NCBI GenBank assembly: GCA_015066525.1
Contig: SVOG01000043.1
Location: 1-43,419 of the forward strand
DNA length: 43,419 bases
Source: Oscillospiraceae bacterium
Lineage (GTDB): Bacteria; Bacillota; Clostridia; Oscillospirales; Acutalibacteraceae
Direction: 5' to 3'
Shown here: positions 8,458 through 16,225 of the stretch, piece by piece
Layout: each line of letters starts with the position of its first letter
Position numbering within the stretch: the stretch's first letter is position 1
The notes under the pieces: model-generated
Told to the model about the DNA's origin: nothing
The model's database searches: none
The model's input: only the letters and a program-made list of their open reading frames with translations
Program-made: the position numbers and the translations under genes

Positions 8458-9738
8458 TTATTCTTTCTCTTCCTTCTTTTTCCGGATGGCGGAGGCGATG
8501 GTTTTGACGATGCCGATAATGCCCGCGAGCACCGCCGTTGCGCCGATGATGGCAGCGGGGTAAATGAAATTCTCTGCGTGCTGCATCAGCTTTTCGGCAT
8601 TGATGCCGATGTCGCTGAGTTTCTGATTCAGCGTCTTGTCGCGCAGGGGCTCGGTCGTGTCGGGCTCGATGAATTGCGGCGTGTGGCGGGTGACCTTGGC
8701 GCTTGCTTCGGTGACAGTAAAGTCGCACTGCCTGTAGATTTCATCGTTGGCGCAGACGACGACGGTCGCCTTGCCCTCGCCCGTGGCGGTAATAACGCCG
8801 CCCTGCGAGATTTCGATGACGTTCTCCTCGTCGCAGAAATAGCCGACCACCGCTTGCGCGCCCTTCGGCTTTATCGTGTAGTTGAGGCTGACGCTGTCGC
8901 CGATTTCAAGCTCCGTCGTAGCGGCATAGATGTCCATACTCTTTGCCACTGCCTTTTGCTTTTTTGTCGTGGTCGGCTTGGTTGTGGTTTCTTTTTTGGT
9001 CGTCGACTGTCCGGCCGACGCTTTTTTCGTAGTGGATTTCTTCGTCGTCTTTTTCTTGGAGGACTTCTTTTTCGCCGATTTCTTGCTCTTTTTGGTCGTT
9101 GATTTCTTGGTGGTTGTTGCCTTTTTCGTGGTCTGCCTGGTCTCTTTCTCGCCCTTGCCGTCGGAGACGGCGTCCCAGTTCGGCGAGCCGTAGCCCATAA
9201 TCGAGCTTGTGCTTGCATAGGGCTTGCTGCCCGACGGGGTGTAGGACTTCGCCTTTACCTTGCCCGAGCAGTTACCCTCGATGGTGTGAATCGTGCTGCC
9301 CGATACATAGTGCACCAGTCCCACATGCTGCGACGAGCCGTTGCCGCTCCAGTCAAAGAAGATGAGGTCGCCCTTCTTCGGCGTGTAGCCCGAGGAGCGG
9401 GTGTGGTAGCGTCCCTTATTCTGATACCAGCTAATCATCGAGTTGCAGTTGCCGCCGCTCGGCACAATTTTGCCGTAGAGTTTGACGTCGAGCTTGACAC
9501 CCGTCTGATAGTAGCACCAGAGCACGAAGGTCGTGCACCACGCGCCCTGATAGCCGTACCATTCGCCGTACTTGGAGTAGGAGCCGGTACCCGTGTAGCC
9601 GACTTCGTTTTCGGCGATGGAGAGCAGGGTGGATTTCATTTTCGATTCGCTCGCGGCGTAAACCGTCATCGAGACGGGGGTTATCATCATGACGACACTC
9701 AGCAGTATCGCGAGTGTTTTTCTTGCTATGTACTTCAT
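8458..9738 (-). CDS. Secreted CHAP-domain peptidoglycan hydrolase-like protein with Lys/Thr linker and C-terminal membrane anchor
   Basis: 426 aa. A signal peptide (1-28, ending VYA) precedes a CHAP domain at about 35-185 with Cys68 (GAWCTTF), His138 (SSQHVGLV) and Glu154 (HTIEGN). This is the triad of cysteine amidases/endopeptidases that cut peptidoglycan peptides. Residues about 200-265 are a repetitive Lys/Thr/Ser linker built on TTKK units. It is followed by a small Ig-like/BIG2-like domain (about 268-345, with 'GVITATGEGKATVVV'). A C-terminal hydrophobic segment (about 393-414) then ends in a charged tail, RKKKEEKE. The protein is probably exported, bound to wall polymers by the basic linker and held in the membrane by its C-terminus. 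It has its own promoter. Confidence 0.85.
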   Translation of the reverse strand: MKYIARKTLAILLSVVMMITPVSMTVYAASESKMKSTLLSIAENEVGYTGTGSYSKYGEWYGYQGAWCTTFVLWCYYQTGVKLDVKLYGKIVPSGGNCNSMISWYQNKGRYHTRSSGYTPKKGDLIFFDWSGNGSSQHVGLVHYVSGSTIHTIEGNCSGKVKAKSYTPSGSKPYASTSSIMGYGSPNWDAVSDGKGEKETRQTTKKATTTKKSTTKKSKKSAKKKSSKKKTTKKSTTKKASAGQSTTKKETTTKPTTTKKQKAVAKSMDIYAATTELEIGDSVSLNYTIKPKGAQAVVGYFCDEENVIEISQGGVITATGEGKATVVVCANDEIYRQCDFTVTEASAKVTRHTPQFIEPDTTEPLRDKTLNQKLSDIGINAEKLMQHAENFIYPAAIIGATAVLAGIIGIVKTIASAIRKKKEEKE

Positions 9739-9798
9739 AGGAACTTCCTCAAATTATTACACATTCATTTCAAAAGTTACAATATTATTACAATTTAC

Positions 9799-9826
9799 AT
9801 TATACACTAATTATAATAAAAATCAA
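9799..9826 (-). promoter_or_regulatory. Promoter for the CHAP-domain gene
   Basis: Minus strand TTGATT (9821-9826), a 16-bp spacer, and TATAAT (9799-9804), about 60 bases before the start codon in an AT-rich divergent gap. Confidence 0.55.
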
Positions 9827-9871
9827 GAATTATATTTTTTGTGACATATGTTTATATTTGTAAATATTTCC

Positions 9872-9900
9872 TTGCGCTGTATTTTCGTTTATGATATAAA
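9872..9900 (+). promoter_or_regulatory. Candidate promoter for the serine hydrolase gene
   Basis: TTGCGC (9872-9877), a 17-bp spacer, and TATAAA (9895-9900), 20 bases before the ATG. The match is moderate. Confidence 0.45.
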
Positions 9901-9920
9901 TTAAAATGAGGTGAAATAGA

Positions 9921-11504
9921 ATGCTCAAAGATACCACATTAAAGCACTGCACCCCCGAAGAGGTGGATGTTGACAGCAGTGCGATAACCGCGTTTCTGAA
10001 TGAGATTACGGATAAAAATTTAGGACTCCAGAGTTTTACCGTGGTGCGCCACGACAAGGTCTGCGCCCAGGGCTTTTTTGCTCCTTATGCGGCTGAATAT
10101 CCGCATGTTATGTATTCGATGAGCAAGTCCCTGACTTCGACGGCAGTCGGTTTTGCGGTATATGAGGGACTCATCAAACTTGATGACAAGGTGGTCGATT
10201 TCTTCCCCGAGTACAAACTCCTGACGAAATCGCCCCATAATAAGCAGCTCACGGTGAAGATGCTGCTGACGATGCGCAGCGATAAACTGATTACCCCGTT
10301 TGAGGAGAAGGGCAAGACCGACTGGATTCGCCTCTTCTTCGCAGCGCCGTATATGATGAAACCCGACACCAAGTTCAACTATGTCTCCGAGAACACCTTT
10401 ATGCTCTCAGCGATTGTGAAGAAGGTGACGGGCAAAAGCGCGCTCGATTATCTCGACGAAAAGATGTTCCGCCCCCTCGGCATTGATAAGCCGTTCTGGG
10501 AAGCGGACGGCAAGGGCAACAGCGCCGGCGGCTGGGGCTGCTATATGAAGAGCGAGGACCTCGCCAAATTCTTTTTGCCGTATATCCACGGCGGCAAGTG
10601 GCTCGACGGCACGCAGCTCATTCCCGCCTACTGGGTACGGGAGGCGCTGAAGAAGCAGACCGACTCCGTCCACGACGGCACCCCCGACATCATCAACGGC
10701 TACGGCTATCAGTTCTGGAAGAATCCCGTCCCCAACTCGTTCAGAGCCGACGGACTGTTCGGCCAGCGCTGCTTTATGTTCCCCGAGTATGACGCGCTCG
10801 TCGTGCTCAACTGCGGCGAGGCAGAGGACTATAAGGTGATGCAGGTATTCTGGAAATATTTCCCGCAGTGCTTCAAGAGTGAGAAACTCGAGCCGAATCA
10901 GGACGCTGCCAAGGCGCTGACGGATAAGATTGCCACTCTCTCGATGCCGAAGCTCGAGGTCAAGCCGCGCAATAACGCGATGGAAGCGATTATTGACGGG
11001 CGCAAGATTACCTGCAGGACGAATGAGTACACCTCGGTCGTCACGATTACGACGACGCAGATGCTCTTTAATAAGCCGGGCAAACTCAGCGAGATGAAGT
11101 TCTCCTTCGGCGAGAATTCGCTGAAATTTACCTGGAAGGAAAAGACATATACGAACACCATTGAAGCGGGACTTGACGGCACGCTGAGAATGAGCGAAAT
11201 CCAGCTTGCCGACCTGCATTACCACGCATTTTCGCAGGCGGCGTGGCAGGAGGACGGCTCGCTGAAACTGTGGATTCGTCCCGTCGAGAGCGCCCACGAG
11301 AGACGCTTCACCTTCTATTTCTCGGGCGACGCGGTGCGGGTGGTCAACGAGGCGTTCCCGACCTTCCCGGACCTGACGGTTTACTATTTCAACTTTATGG
11401 GTATGCCGCTTAAGACGCACCTCGGCGAAGCCGGTGTGAGAAGAACGGTCTCCGACGTCGGCGGACTCTTCATCGAACCCGATTTTACCGGCACCTTTGT
11501 ATAA
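9921..11504 (+). CDS. Serine hydrolase, beta-lactamase/PBP fold (class C-like)
   Basis: 527 aa. The catalytic SxxK motif is SMSK (66-69). The second motif reads YVS within FNYVSEN (154-156), as in esterase-like members of this superfamily rather than the YxN of true beta-lactamases. The third region reads DGLFGQRCF. The catalytic domain covers about 20-330; the remaining 200 residues form a beta-rich C-terminal domain. No signal peptide is seen, so a cytoplasmic location is expected, which argues against resistance to beta-lactams. The substrate could be an ester, a D-amino-acid peptide or a small amide. It stands alone, with SD GAGGTG before the ATG and a strong terminator after it. Confidence 0.85.
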   Translation: MLKDTTLKHCTPEEVDVDSSAITAFLNEITDKNLGLQSFTVVRHDKVCAQGFFAPYAAEYPHVMYSMSKSLTSTAVGFAVYEGLIKLDDKVVDFFPEYKLLTKSPHNKQLTVKMLLTMRSDKLITPFEEKGKTDWIRLFFAAPYMMKPDTKFNYVSENTFMLSAIVKKVTGKSALDYLDEKMFRPLGIDKPFWEADGKGNSAGGWGCYMKSEDLAKFFLPYIHGGKWLDGTQLIPAYWVREALKKQTDSVHDGTPDIINGYGYQFWKNPVPNSFRADGLFGQRCFMFPEYDALVVLNCGEAEDYKVMQVFWKYFPQCFKSEKLEPNQDAAKALTDKIATLSMPKLEVKPRNNAMEAIIDGRKITCRTNEYTSVVTITTTQMLFNKPGKLSEMKFSFGENSLKFTWKEKTYTNTIEAGLDGTLRMSEIQLADLHYHAFSQAAWQEDGSLKLWIRPVESAHERRFTFYFSGDAVRVVNEAFPTFPDLTVYYFNFMGMPLKTHLGEAGVRRTVSDVGGLFIEPDFTGTFV

Positions 11505-11505
11505 A

Positions 11506-11545
11506 TGAAACGGAGCAGTTACATCTTCGTAACTGCTCCGTTTTT
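11506..11545. terminator. Bidirectional Rho-independent terminator overlapping the apbE 3' end
   Basis: 15-bp stem (11508-11522 with 11529-11543) around loop ATCTTC, followed by T5. The minus-strand stop codon of apbE (11519-11521) lies inside the stem. Confidence 0.85.
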
Positions 11546-12511
11546 GTCTGCCCAGACCGCTTTTACGCCGAGGCGGTCCGCTATTTTTTTGCCCTCGTCG
11601 AGGGGGAGGATGAAGAGTGCGGTGGACAGCGCGTCCGCCAGCGCCGCGTCCTCGCAGATGATACTGACCGAGGTGAAATGCTCCGCCGGCAGCAGCGTTT
11701 GCGGGTCGATAATGTGGCAGTAGCGCTTGCCGTTCACTTCGTAGTAGCGCTGATAATCGCCGCTCGTGACGACTGCCGTGTCGGTGACGGAGAGGGTGTC
11801 GAGCGCCGCGCCGCCGCGCGGGTTTTCAATCTGTACATTCCATTTCGTGCCGTCGGGTTTCAGCCCGCTCGTGCTGATATTGCCGCCGAGATTCAGGAGC
11901 ATACTGTCCCAGCCGAAACGCTCCCCGGCGATTTTCATCATCTGCTGCGCCGCATAGCCCTTGGCAATCGCCCCGACGTCCAGACTCATTTCACTGTCCT
12001 TGAAAAAAACGGTGGCGTTTTCGCTGTCGAGTATCATATCGTCGATGTCGCAGTGCTTTGCTGCCTCACGCAGCAGCGCCTCGTCGGGCAGGCGCGTGCC
12101 TTCCTCGCGGTAAGTGTGCCATACCGCGAGCACGCTGCCCATACAGATGTTGACCGCGCCGTTTGTGAGCGTGTACACCTCTTTGCCGTATGCGAGCAGT
12201 CTGAACAGAGACGCGTCCACCTTGACGGGGGCGCGCGCCGCTCTTTCGTTGACGTCCTTGAGCGATACCATCCCGTCGTGCGACGCGTAGATGTCAAAGA
12301 GATTGTGGTAGCGCATCAGCATATTGTGAAAGACGGTGTAATGCTTTTCAAAAGACTGCGCGTCCGTGTCGTACGCGATGACGGTGGACGCCGTGTCGAA
12401 CACGTCGAGGAAGCTTTTTTCAAAGCGTTTTAACCCTCTGCCGCAGGAGCAGAGGGTTAGTGTTAATGATATGCAGATTATGATTGAAATTAATCGTTTC
12501 ATAGTCATCAT
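11519..12511 (-). CDS. apbE: FAD:protein FMN transferase (ApbE), lipoprotein
   Basis: 330 aa. ApbE cleaves FAD and attaches FMN by a phosphoester bond to threonine in Dxx(S/T)GAT-type sites of exported flavoproteins. Visible family motifs are LDVGAIAKGYAAQ (177-189), LLNLGGNIS (205-213) and HIIDPQT (266-272) with its metal-binding aspartate. The N-terminus is a lipoprotein signal with Cys21/Cys23 at a lipobox (LCSC), placing the enzyme on the outer face of the membrane, where RnfG and the RnfD flavin site are reached. It is the last gene of the rnf operon, 42 bp after rnfB. That gap contains a heptamer repeat and a hairpin. No good SD precedes the MMTMKR start; an internal Met at 12502 is possible. 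Confidence 0.92.
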   Translation of the reverse strand: MMTMKRLISIIICISLTLTLCSCGRGLKRFEKSFLDVFDTASTVIAYDTDAQSFEKHYTVFHNMLMRYHNLFDIYASHDGMVSLKDVNERAARAPVKVDASLFRLLAYGKEVYTLTNGAVNICMGSVLAVWHTYREEGTRLPDEALLREAAKHCDIDDMILDSENATVFFKDSEMSLDVGAIAKGYAAQQMMKIAGERFGWDSMLLNLGGNISTSGLKPDGTKWNVQIENPRGGAALDTLSVTDTAVVTSGDYQRYYEVNGKRYCHIIDPQTLLPAEHFTSVSIICEDAALADALSTALFILPLDEGKKIADRLGVKAVWADKNGAVTKM

Positions 12512-12513
12512 CT

Positions 12514-12541
12514 TCAGCTATTAGCTCTTAGCTCTTAGCTG
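12514..12541. repeat. Tandem heptamer repeat (TTAGCTC)n between rnfB and apbE
   Basis: TTAGCTC at 12521-12527 and 12528-12534, then TTAGCTG at 12535-12541, preceded by a degenerate TCAGCTA unit. Period 7. It ends 3 bases before the apbE start, where a ribosome-binding site would be expected. Confidence 0.8.
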
Positions 12542-12543
12542 AC

Positions 12544-12569
12544 AATCAAAAAGTCAATACTTTTTGATT
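12544..12569 (-). terminator. Hairpin at the end of rnfB
   Basis: 11-bp perfect stem AATCAAAAAGT / ACTTTTTGATT (12544-12554 and 12559-12569), loop CAAT. The rnfB stop codon (12554-12556) sits at the loop. It could be an attenuator or mRNA-processing hairpin that lowers apbE expression relative to rnf. It is not GC-rich, so termination would be weak. Confidence 0.5.
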
Positions 12570-13351
12570 ATCTTAACCGGGCATTTTTCCGCGCAGAGTC
12601 CGCAGGCGGTGCACTTGCTCTGGTCGATGCGGGCGATGTTATTCTCAAACACAATCGCGTCGCTCGGGCAGTTTCGCGCACACATACCGCAGCCGATACA
12701 ACCCGCTGTGCAGGCGTTCTTAACGTCCTTGCCGCGTGAGCAGGACGAGCACTGTACACGGTACTTTGACTTTGCGGGGATGAGTTCGATGAGGTCGTGC
12801 GGACAAGCCTTGAGACATTTGCCGCAGGCGATACATAAATCCTCGTCGACCACCGCTTTTTTATTGATAATACGGATGGCGTTCTGGTCGCAGACCTTGA
12901 CGCAGGAGCCGAATCCCATACATCCGTATTTGCACGAATAGGGGCTCGAACCCGGCATCTTTGACGCGTGGATACAACTGTCGAGACCGAAGTAGTTATA
13001 ATCGCTCTCGCGCTTTTCGCTCGTGCCGTCGCATTTGACGTACGCGACCTTGCGCTCCATTTCGCCGACTTCCTGTCCCATAATTTCAGCCACCTTCTGT
13101 GCCACGGGCATACCGCCGACGGGGCAGGCGCTGACCGCCGCTTTGCCTTCGGCAATCGCCTTGGCGCACGCGTCGCAGCCGGCATAGCCGCAGCCGCCGC
13201 AGTTCGAGCCGGGCAGTTCGTCACGGATGGCAAGTTCTTTCTCGTCCACTTCTACGTGGAATACCTTTTCAGCGATGCTGAGCACCACGCCGATGATGAC
13301 GGCGATGATACACAGAGCAACGACGGCGGTAATAATTTCTGTTACATTCAT
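12554..13351 (-). CDS. rnfB: Ion-translocating Rnf complex subunit B, ferredoxin-like
   Basis: 265 aa. An N-terminal membrane helix (about 7-28) is followed by the CGGCGYAGCDACA...C cluster domain. Several bacterial-ferredoxin cluster motifs come after it: CIACGKCLKACP, CSSC...C, CIGCGMCARNCP and CTACGLCAEKCP. RnfB is the electron entry subunit, accepting electrons from reduced ferredoxin on the cytoplasmic side and passing them into the Rnf complex (ferredoxin:NAD+ oxidoreductase coupled to Na+ or H+ export). It is the last rnf gene, 12 bp after rnfA, with a hairpin over its stop codon. The extra C-terminal clusters are typical of clostridial RnfB. Confidence 0.95.
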   Translation of the reverse strand: MNVTEIITAVVALCIIAVIIGVVLSIAEKVFHVEVDEKELAIRDELPGSNCGGCGYAGCDACAKAIAEGKAAVSACPVGGMPVAQKVAEIMGQEVGEMERKVAYVKCDGTSEKRESDYNYFGLDSCIHASKMPGSSPYSCKYGCMGFGSCVKVCDQNAIRIINKKAVVDEDLCIACGKCLKACPHDLIELIPAKSKYRVQCSSCSRGKDVKNACTAGCIGCGMCARNCPSDAIVFENNIARIDQSKCTACGLCAEKCPVKIIKKY

Positions 13352-13363
13352 TTCATTACCTCC

Positions 13364-13942
13364 TTATGCCAATGCGCTGAAGCCGTAGAAGGCGATAGAC
13401 ATCAGACACGCAGTCAGCAGCACTGCCGGCGTGCCCTTAAACGACTGGGGAAAATCGTTGAGTTCCGTTCTCTCGCGGATACCCGCCATAATGACGATGG
13501 CAATCATAAACCCGACCGCCGTGCCGAAGCCGGAGACGACGCTTGTCAGAAAATCGTACTCGCTTTGTACGTTCGTGAGCGCGACGCCGAGAACGGCGCA
13601 ATTCGTGGTAATCAGCGGGAGATAGACGCCGAGTGCCTTATAAAGCGACGGCGATGATTTTTTGAGGAATAACTCAACGAGCTGTACGAGGAATGCGATG
13701 ACCATAATGAACGCAATCGTTTTCAGATAGGTCAGACCGAATTTCTCGAGCACGTGGGTGTAAAGCAGGCTGGATACCGCGGACGCGATGGTGATAACGA
13801 AGATGACCGCGCCGCCCATACCTGCAGCGGTTTTTACATTTCTCGAAACGCCGAGGAACGGACAGATGCCGAGGAACTGACTGAGCACGACATTGTTAAT
13901 CAGTGCGGTGGTGATAAGAACTAAGAATAAAGTATTAGCCAT
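13364..13942 (-). CDS. rnfA: Rnf complex subunit A
   Basis: 192 aa, six predicted membrane helices. The start 'LVLITTALINNVVLSQFLGICPFLGVSR' and the repeated 'TNCAVLGVAL' are the RnfA/NqrE signature. RnfA and RnfE are inverted homologous membrane subunits that share an intramembrane Fe-S cluster, carried by the conserved cysteines in ICPFLG and TNCAVLG. It overlaps the end of rnfE by 8 bases, which indicates coupled translation. Confidence 0.96.
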   Translation of the reverse strand: MANTLFLVLITTALINNVVLSQFLGICPFLGVSRNVKTAAGMGGAVIFVITIASAVSSLLYTHVLEKFGLTYLKTIAFIMVIAFLVQLVELFLKKSSPSLYKALGVYLPLITTNCAVLGVALTNVQSEYDFLTSVVSGFGTAVGFMIAIVIMAGIRERTELNDFPQSFKGTPAVLLTACLMSIAFYGFSALA

Positions 13943-14573
13943 TATGCTCCACCTCCTTGTCGCCCTTCACATGGCGGTTTGCGCCCTTGAGTTTCAGCTT
14001 GTTCTGAACGGCGCAGAGCAGTGCGAGAATGAAGAACGCACCGGGTGCCATAACGAAGATGGAAATCGGCTCATACGCCTTGGGCATAATCTGCGCGCCG
14101 AATACGGTGCCGTTGCCGATGAGTTCGCGGATGATACCGATGATGGTCAGACCGAAGGTAAAGCCGAGTCCGATACCGATACCGTCGAATATCGAGAGGA
14201 CGGGTCCGTTTTTGGACGCGTAGGACTCCGCTCTGCCGAGGATGATACAGTTTACGACAATCAGCGGAATATAGATGCCGAGACTCTCGTAAAGTGAGTT
14301 GACGTAGGCGTGCATCAGCATCTCAACGATAGTGACGAAGGATGCGATGATGATAATATAAATCGGCACTCTGACACTGTCGGGAATGACTTTTCTCAGC
14401 AGTGAAATCAAGAGATTCGACATAATGAGTACGACCATTGTCGCCAGTCCCATACCGAGACCGTTCTTCGCACTTGTGGTAACCGCAAGCGTCGGGCACA
14501 TACCGAGCATCAGAACGAAGGTCGGGTTTTCCTTGATGACGCCGTTGTAGATTCTTTCAATAGCTCCCTTCAT
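13935..14573 (-). CDS. rnfE: Rnf complex subunit E
   Basis: 212 aa, six membrane helices. 'LMLGMCPTLAVTTSAKNGLGMGLAT' near the start and 'VNCIILGRAESYASKNG' in the middle match RnfE/NqrD, the partner of RnfA. The conserved cysteines in MCPTLA and VNCIILG would ligate the shared Fe-S centre within the membrane. The gene starts 5 bases after rnfG ends. Confidence 0.96.
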   Translation of the reverse strand: MKGAIERIYNGVIKENPTFVLMLGMCPTLAVTTSAKNGLGMGLATMVVLIMSNLLISLLRKVIPDSVRVPIYIIIIASFVTIVEMLMHAYVNSLYESLGIYIPLIVVNCIILGRAESYASKNGPVLSIFDGIGIGLGFTFGLTIIGIIRELIGNGTVFGAQIMPKAYEPISIFVMAPGAFFILALLCAVQNKLKLKGANRHVKGDKEVEHNG

Positions 14574-14577
14574 TCTC

Positions 14578-15204
14578 TCACTCTCCCTTCAGACATGCAT
14601 TGTAAAATGCGATGGCGGCGTTCGTCGCCTCGGTTACTGCGTTTGTGGTGATGGTGGCGCCGCTGAGCGCGTCAATCTGCTGACCGGTTGCGCCGCCGCC
14701 CTTGACATATTCAATCGGCGTGTCCGTTGCCTTTCCTTCAAATTGTGCGGCAAAGCTCGGGTCGTCCTTCGCCTTGGCGCCGAGACCTGCTGTCTCGCTG
14801 TGCTTGATGACGTTGAAGCCTGTGATGGTGCCGTTCATATCAATGCCGATTGCGACCTGAACGTCACCGCCGTAGCCGTTCTTTGAGGTGGCGGCAATGA
14901 CATAGCCGAGCTTTTCGTCGCCGCGTAATGCCGCCATAGCGTGGTTGATTTCGCAGGAGGAAATACCGGCGTCTGTGAGCGCCTTTTCGCCTTTTTCGGC
15001 GATTTCTTCCTCGGTCATAATTTCGCCGAAGCCGGTTGCTTCGCTCATAACAGTTTTGTAAACTTCGTTTCTCGCATTGATTTCCGCGAGCGCAATCGGG
15101 TCCCTGGTGACCTGATTGACCACTGCGAGCAGCAGCACGGCAATCAGCGTAATCACAAAGATGGAAATGACATTTTTCATCATACCTGATTTTTGCTTAC
15201 TCAT
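14578..15204 (-). CDS. rnfG: Rnf complex subunit G, covalent-FMN protein
   Basis: 208 aa. A single N-terminal helix (about 11-30) is followed by an extracytoplasmic FMN-binding domain. The flavinylation site is DALSGAT (178-184), with Thr184 as the predicted acceptor of FMN from ApbE; the canonical motif is fully conserved. The frame stays open upstream to 15333, but the ATG at 15204 is chosen. It gives MSKQKSG before the membrane helix, has an AAAGGGGG SD, and overlaps rnfD by only 8 bases. The extra upstream residues would be an Arg/Ser-rich shadow of rnfD. Confidence 0.95.
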   Translation of the reverse strand: MSKQKSGMMKNVISIFVITLIAVLLLAVVNQVTRDPIALAEINARNEVYKTVMSEATGFGEIMTEEEIAEKGEKALTDAGISSCEINHAMAALRGDEKLGYVIAATSKNGYGGDVQVAIGIDMNGTITGFNVIKHSETAGLGAKAKDDPSFAAQFEGKATDTPIEYVKGGGATGQQIDALSGATITTNAVTEATNAAIAFYNACLKGE

Positions 15205-16213
15205 CTGCTGCGCCCCCTTTCTTCTTCGGGCTGAACGGGAGGAAGGGCGAGATGCTCTTCTCTCCGCCGAACGGACGGGGGAAGGAGATTCTCTTCTCGC
15301 CGCCGAACGGATGCGGCACGGTGAATTTCTCAATCAGCGGAACGAGCAGGTTGCTGATGATAATGGCGTAGGATACACCCTCCGCTGTCGAGCCGAGCGT
15401 TCTGAAGAGCGCCGTGAGCAGACCGAGGATGACGCCGAATACAACCTTGCCGCGCTGGGTAATCGGGCTTGTCGCATAGTCGGTTGCCATAAATACCGCA
15501 CCGGCGAGCAGACCGCCCGAAAGCACCTGACCGAGCAGGTATTCCGCTGTCACGCCGTCGTGGGAAATCAGACGGATAACCGTGATGAATACGATGGTCG
15601 ATACCACATAGGTGCAGGGGATGGACGTGGTGATGACCTTGCGCGCCACGAGATAGATAAAGCCTATCAGAATCGCCGCTGCCGAAACCTCGCCGATACA
15701 TCCCGGATGGGTGCCGATGAACAGGCTCCAGAGGTCGACGCTGCCGCCGTCCTTGAGCACGGCAAGCGGTGTCGCGGCGGAAACGCCGTCCACGGCGAAG
15801 TCGGTCATTCTTCCCGTGAAGGAAATCATCAAAAAGCAACGGCCTGCAAGTGCCGGGTTCATAAAGTTCTGTCCGAGTCCGCCAAAGAGCAACTTGACTG
15901 CCACAATGGCAAATACGCTGCCGAGCACTGCCATCCACCAGGTCGCGGTGGAGGGAAGATTCAGCGCGAGAATCAGACCGGTGACAACGGCACTGTAATC
16001 TCTTACGGTAATCGGCTTTTTGCACGCGCGTTCAAAGAGTGCCTCGCTCGCGACGCAGGAAGCGACGCAGACTGCGATGAGCATCAGCGCTCTCCAGCCG
16101 AAATAGTAGACGCCGAATGCGAGGGTGGGAACCAGTGCGATTGCCACGTCGCGCATCACGGTTTTGGTGTTTGTTTTCGCCCTGACGTGAGGGGAAACCG
16201 ATACATTATACAT
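15197..16213 (-). CDS. rnfD: Rnf complex subunit D, membrane flavoprotein
   Basis: 338 aa, multiple membrane helices. The family motifs GGLGQNFMNPALAGRCFL (about 111-128) and the periplasm-facing flavin site DGVSAATPLA (142-151, acceptor Thr148) are present. The site differs from the usual (S/T)GAT by Ala for Gly, so flavinylation there is likely but less certain than in RnfG. RnfD is homologous to NqrB and is a main part of the ion path. The C-terminus has an unusual extension after residue 300 with two copies of PFGGEK and a basic end, KKKGGAADE. It follows rnfC by 12 bp. Confidence 0.95.
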   Translation of the reverse strand: MYNVSVSPHVRAKTNTKTVMRDVAIALVPTLAFGVYYFGWRALMLIAVCVASCVASEALFERACKKPITVRDYSAVVTGLILALNLPSTATWWMAVLGSVFAIVAVKLLFGGLGQNFMNPALAGRCFLMISFTGRMTDFAVDGVSAATPLAVLKDGGSVDLWSLFIGTHPGCIGEVSAAAILIGFIYLVARKVITTSIPCTYVVSTIVFITVIRLISHDGVTAEYLLGQVLSGGLLAGAVFMATDYATSPITQRGKVVFGVILGLLTALFRTLGSTAEGVSYAIIISNLLVPLIEKFTVPHPFGGEKRISFPRPFGGEKSISPFLPFSPKKKGGAADE

Positions 16214-16225
16214 ATTCTCCCCTCC

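Noticed and set aside
9921-11504. Beta-lactamase resistance gene
   Set aside because: No signal peptide, a YxS second motif and a GQ third region fit non-resistance serine hydrolases of the same fold.
15205-15333. 43-residue N-terminal extension of RnfG
   Set aside because: Arg/Ser-rich, antisense-like composition within rnfD; the ATG at 15204 has an SD and gives the normal membrane N-terminus.
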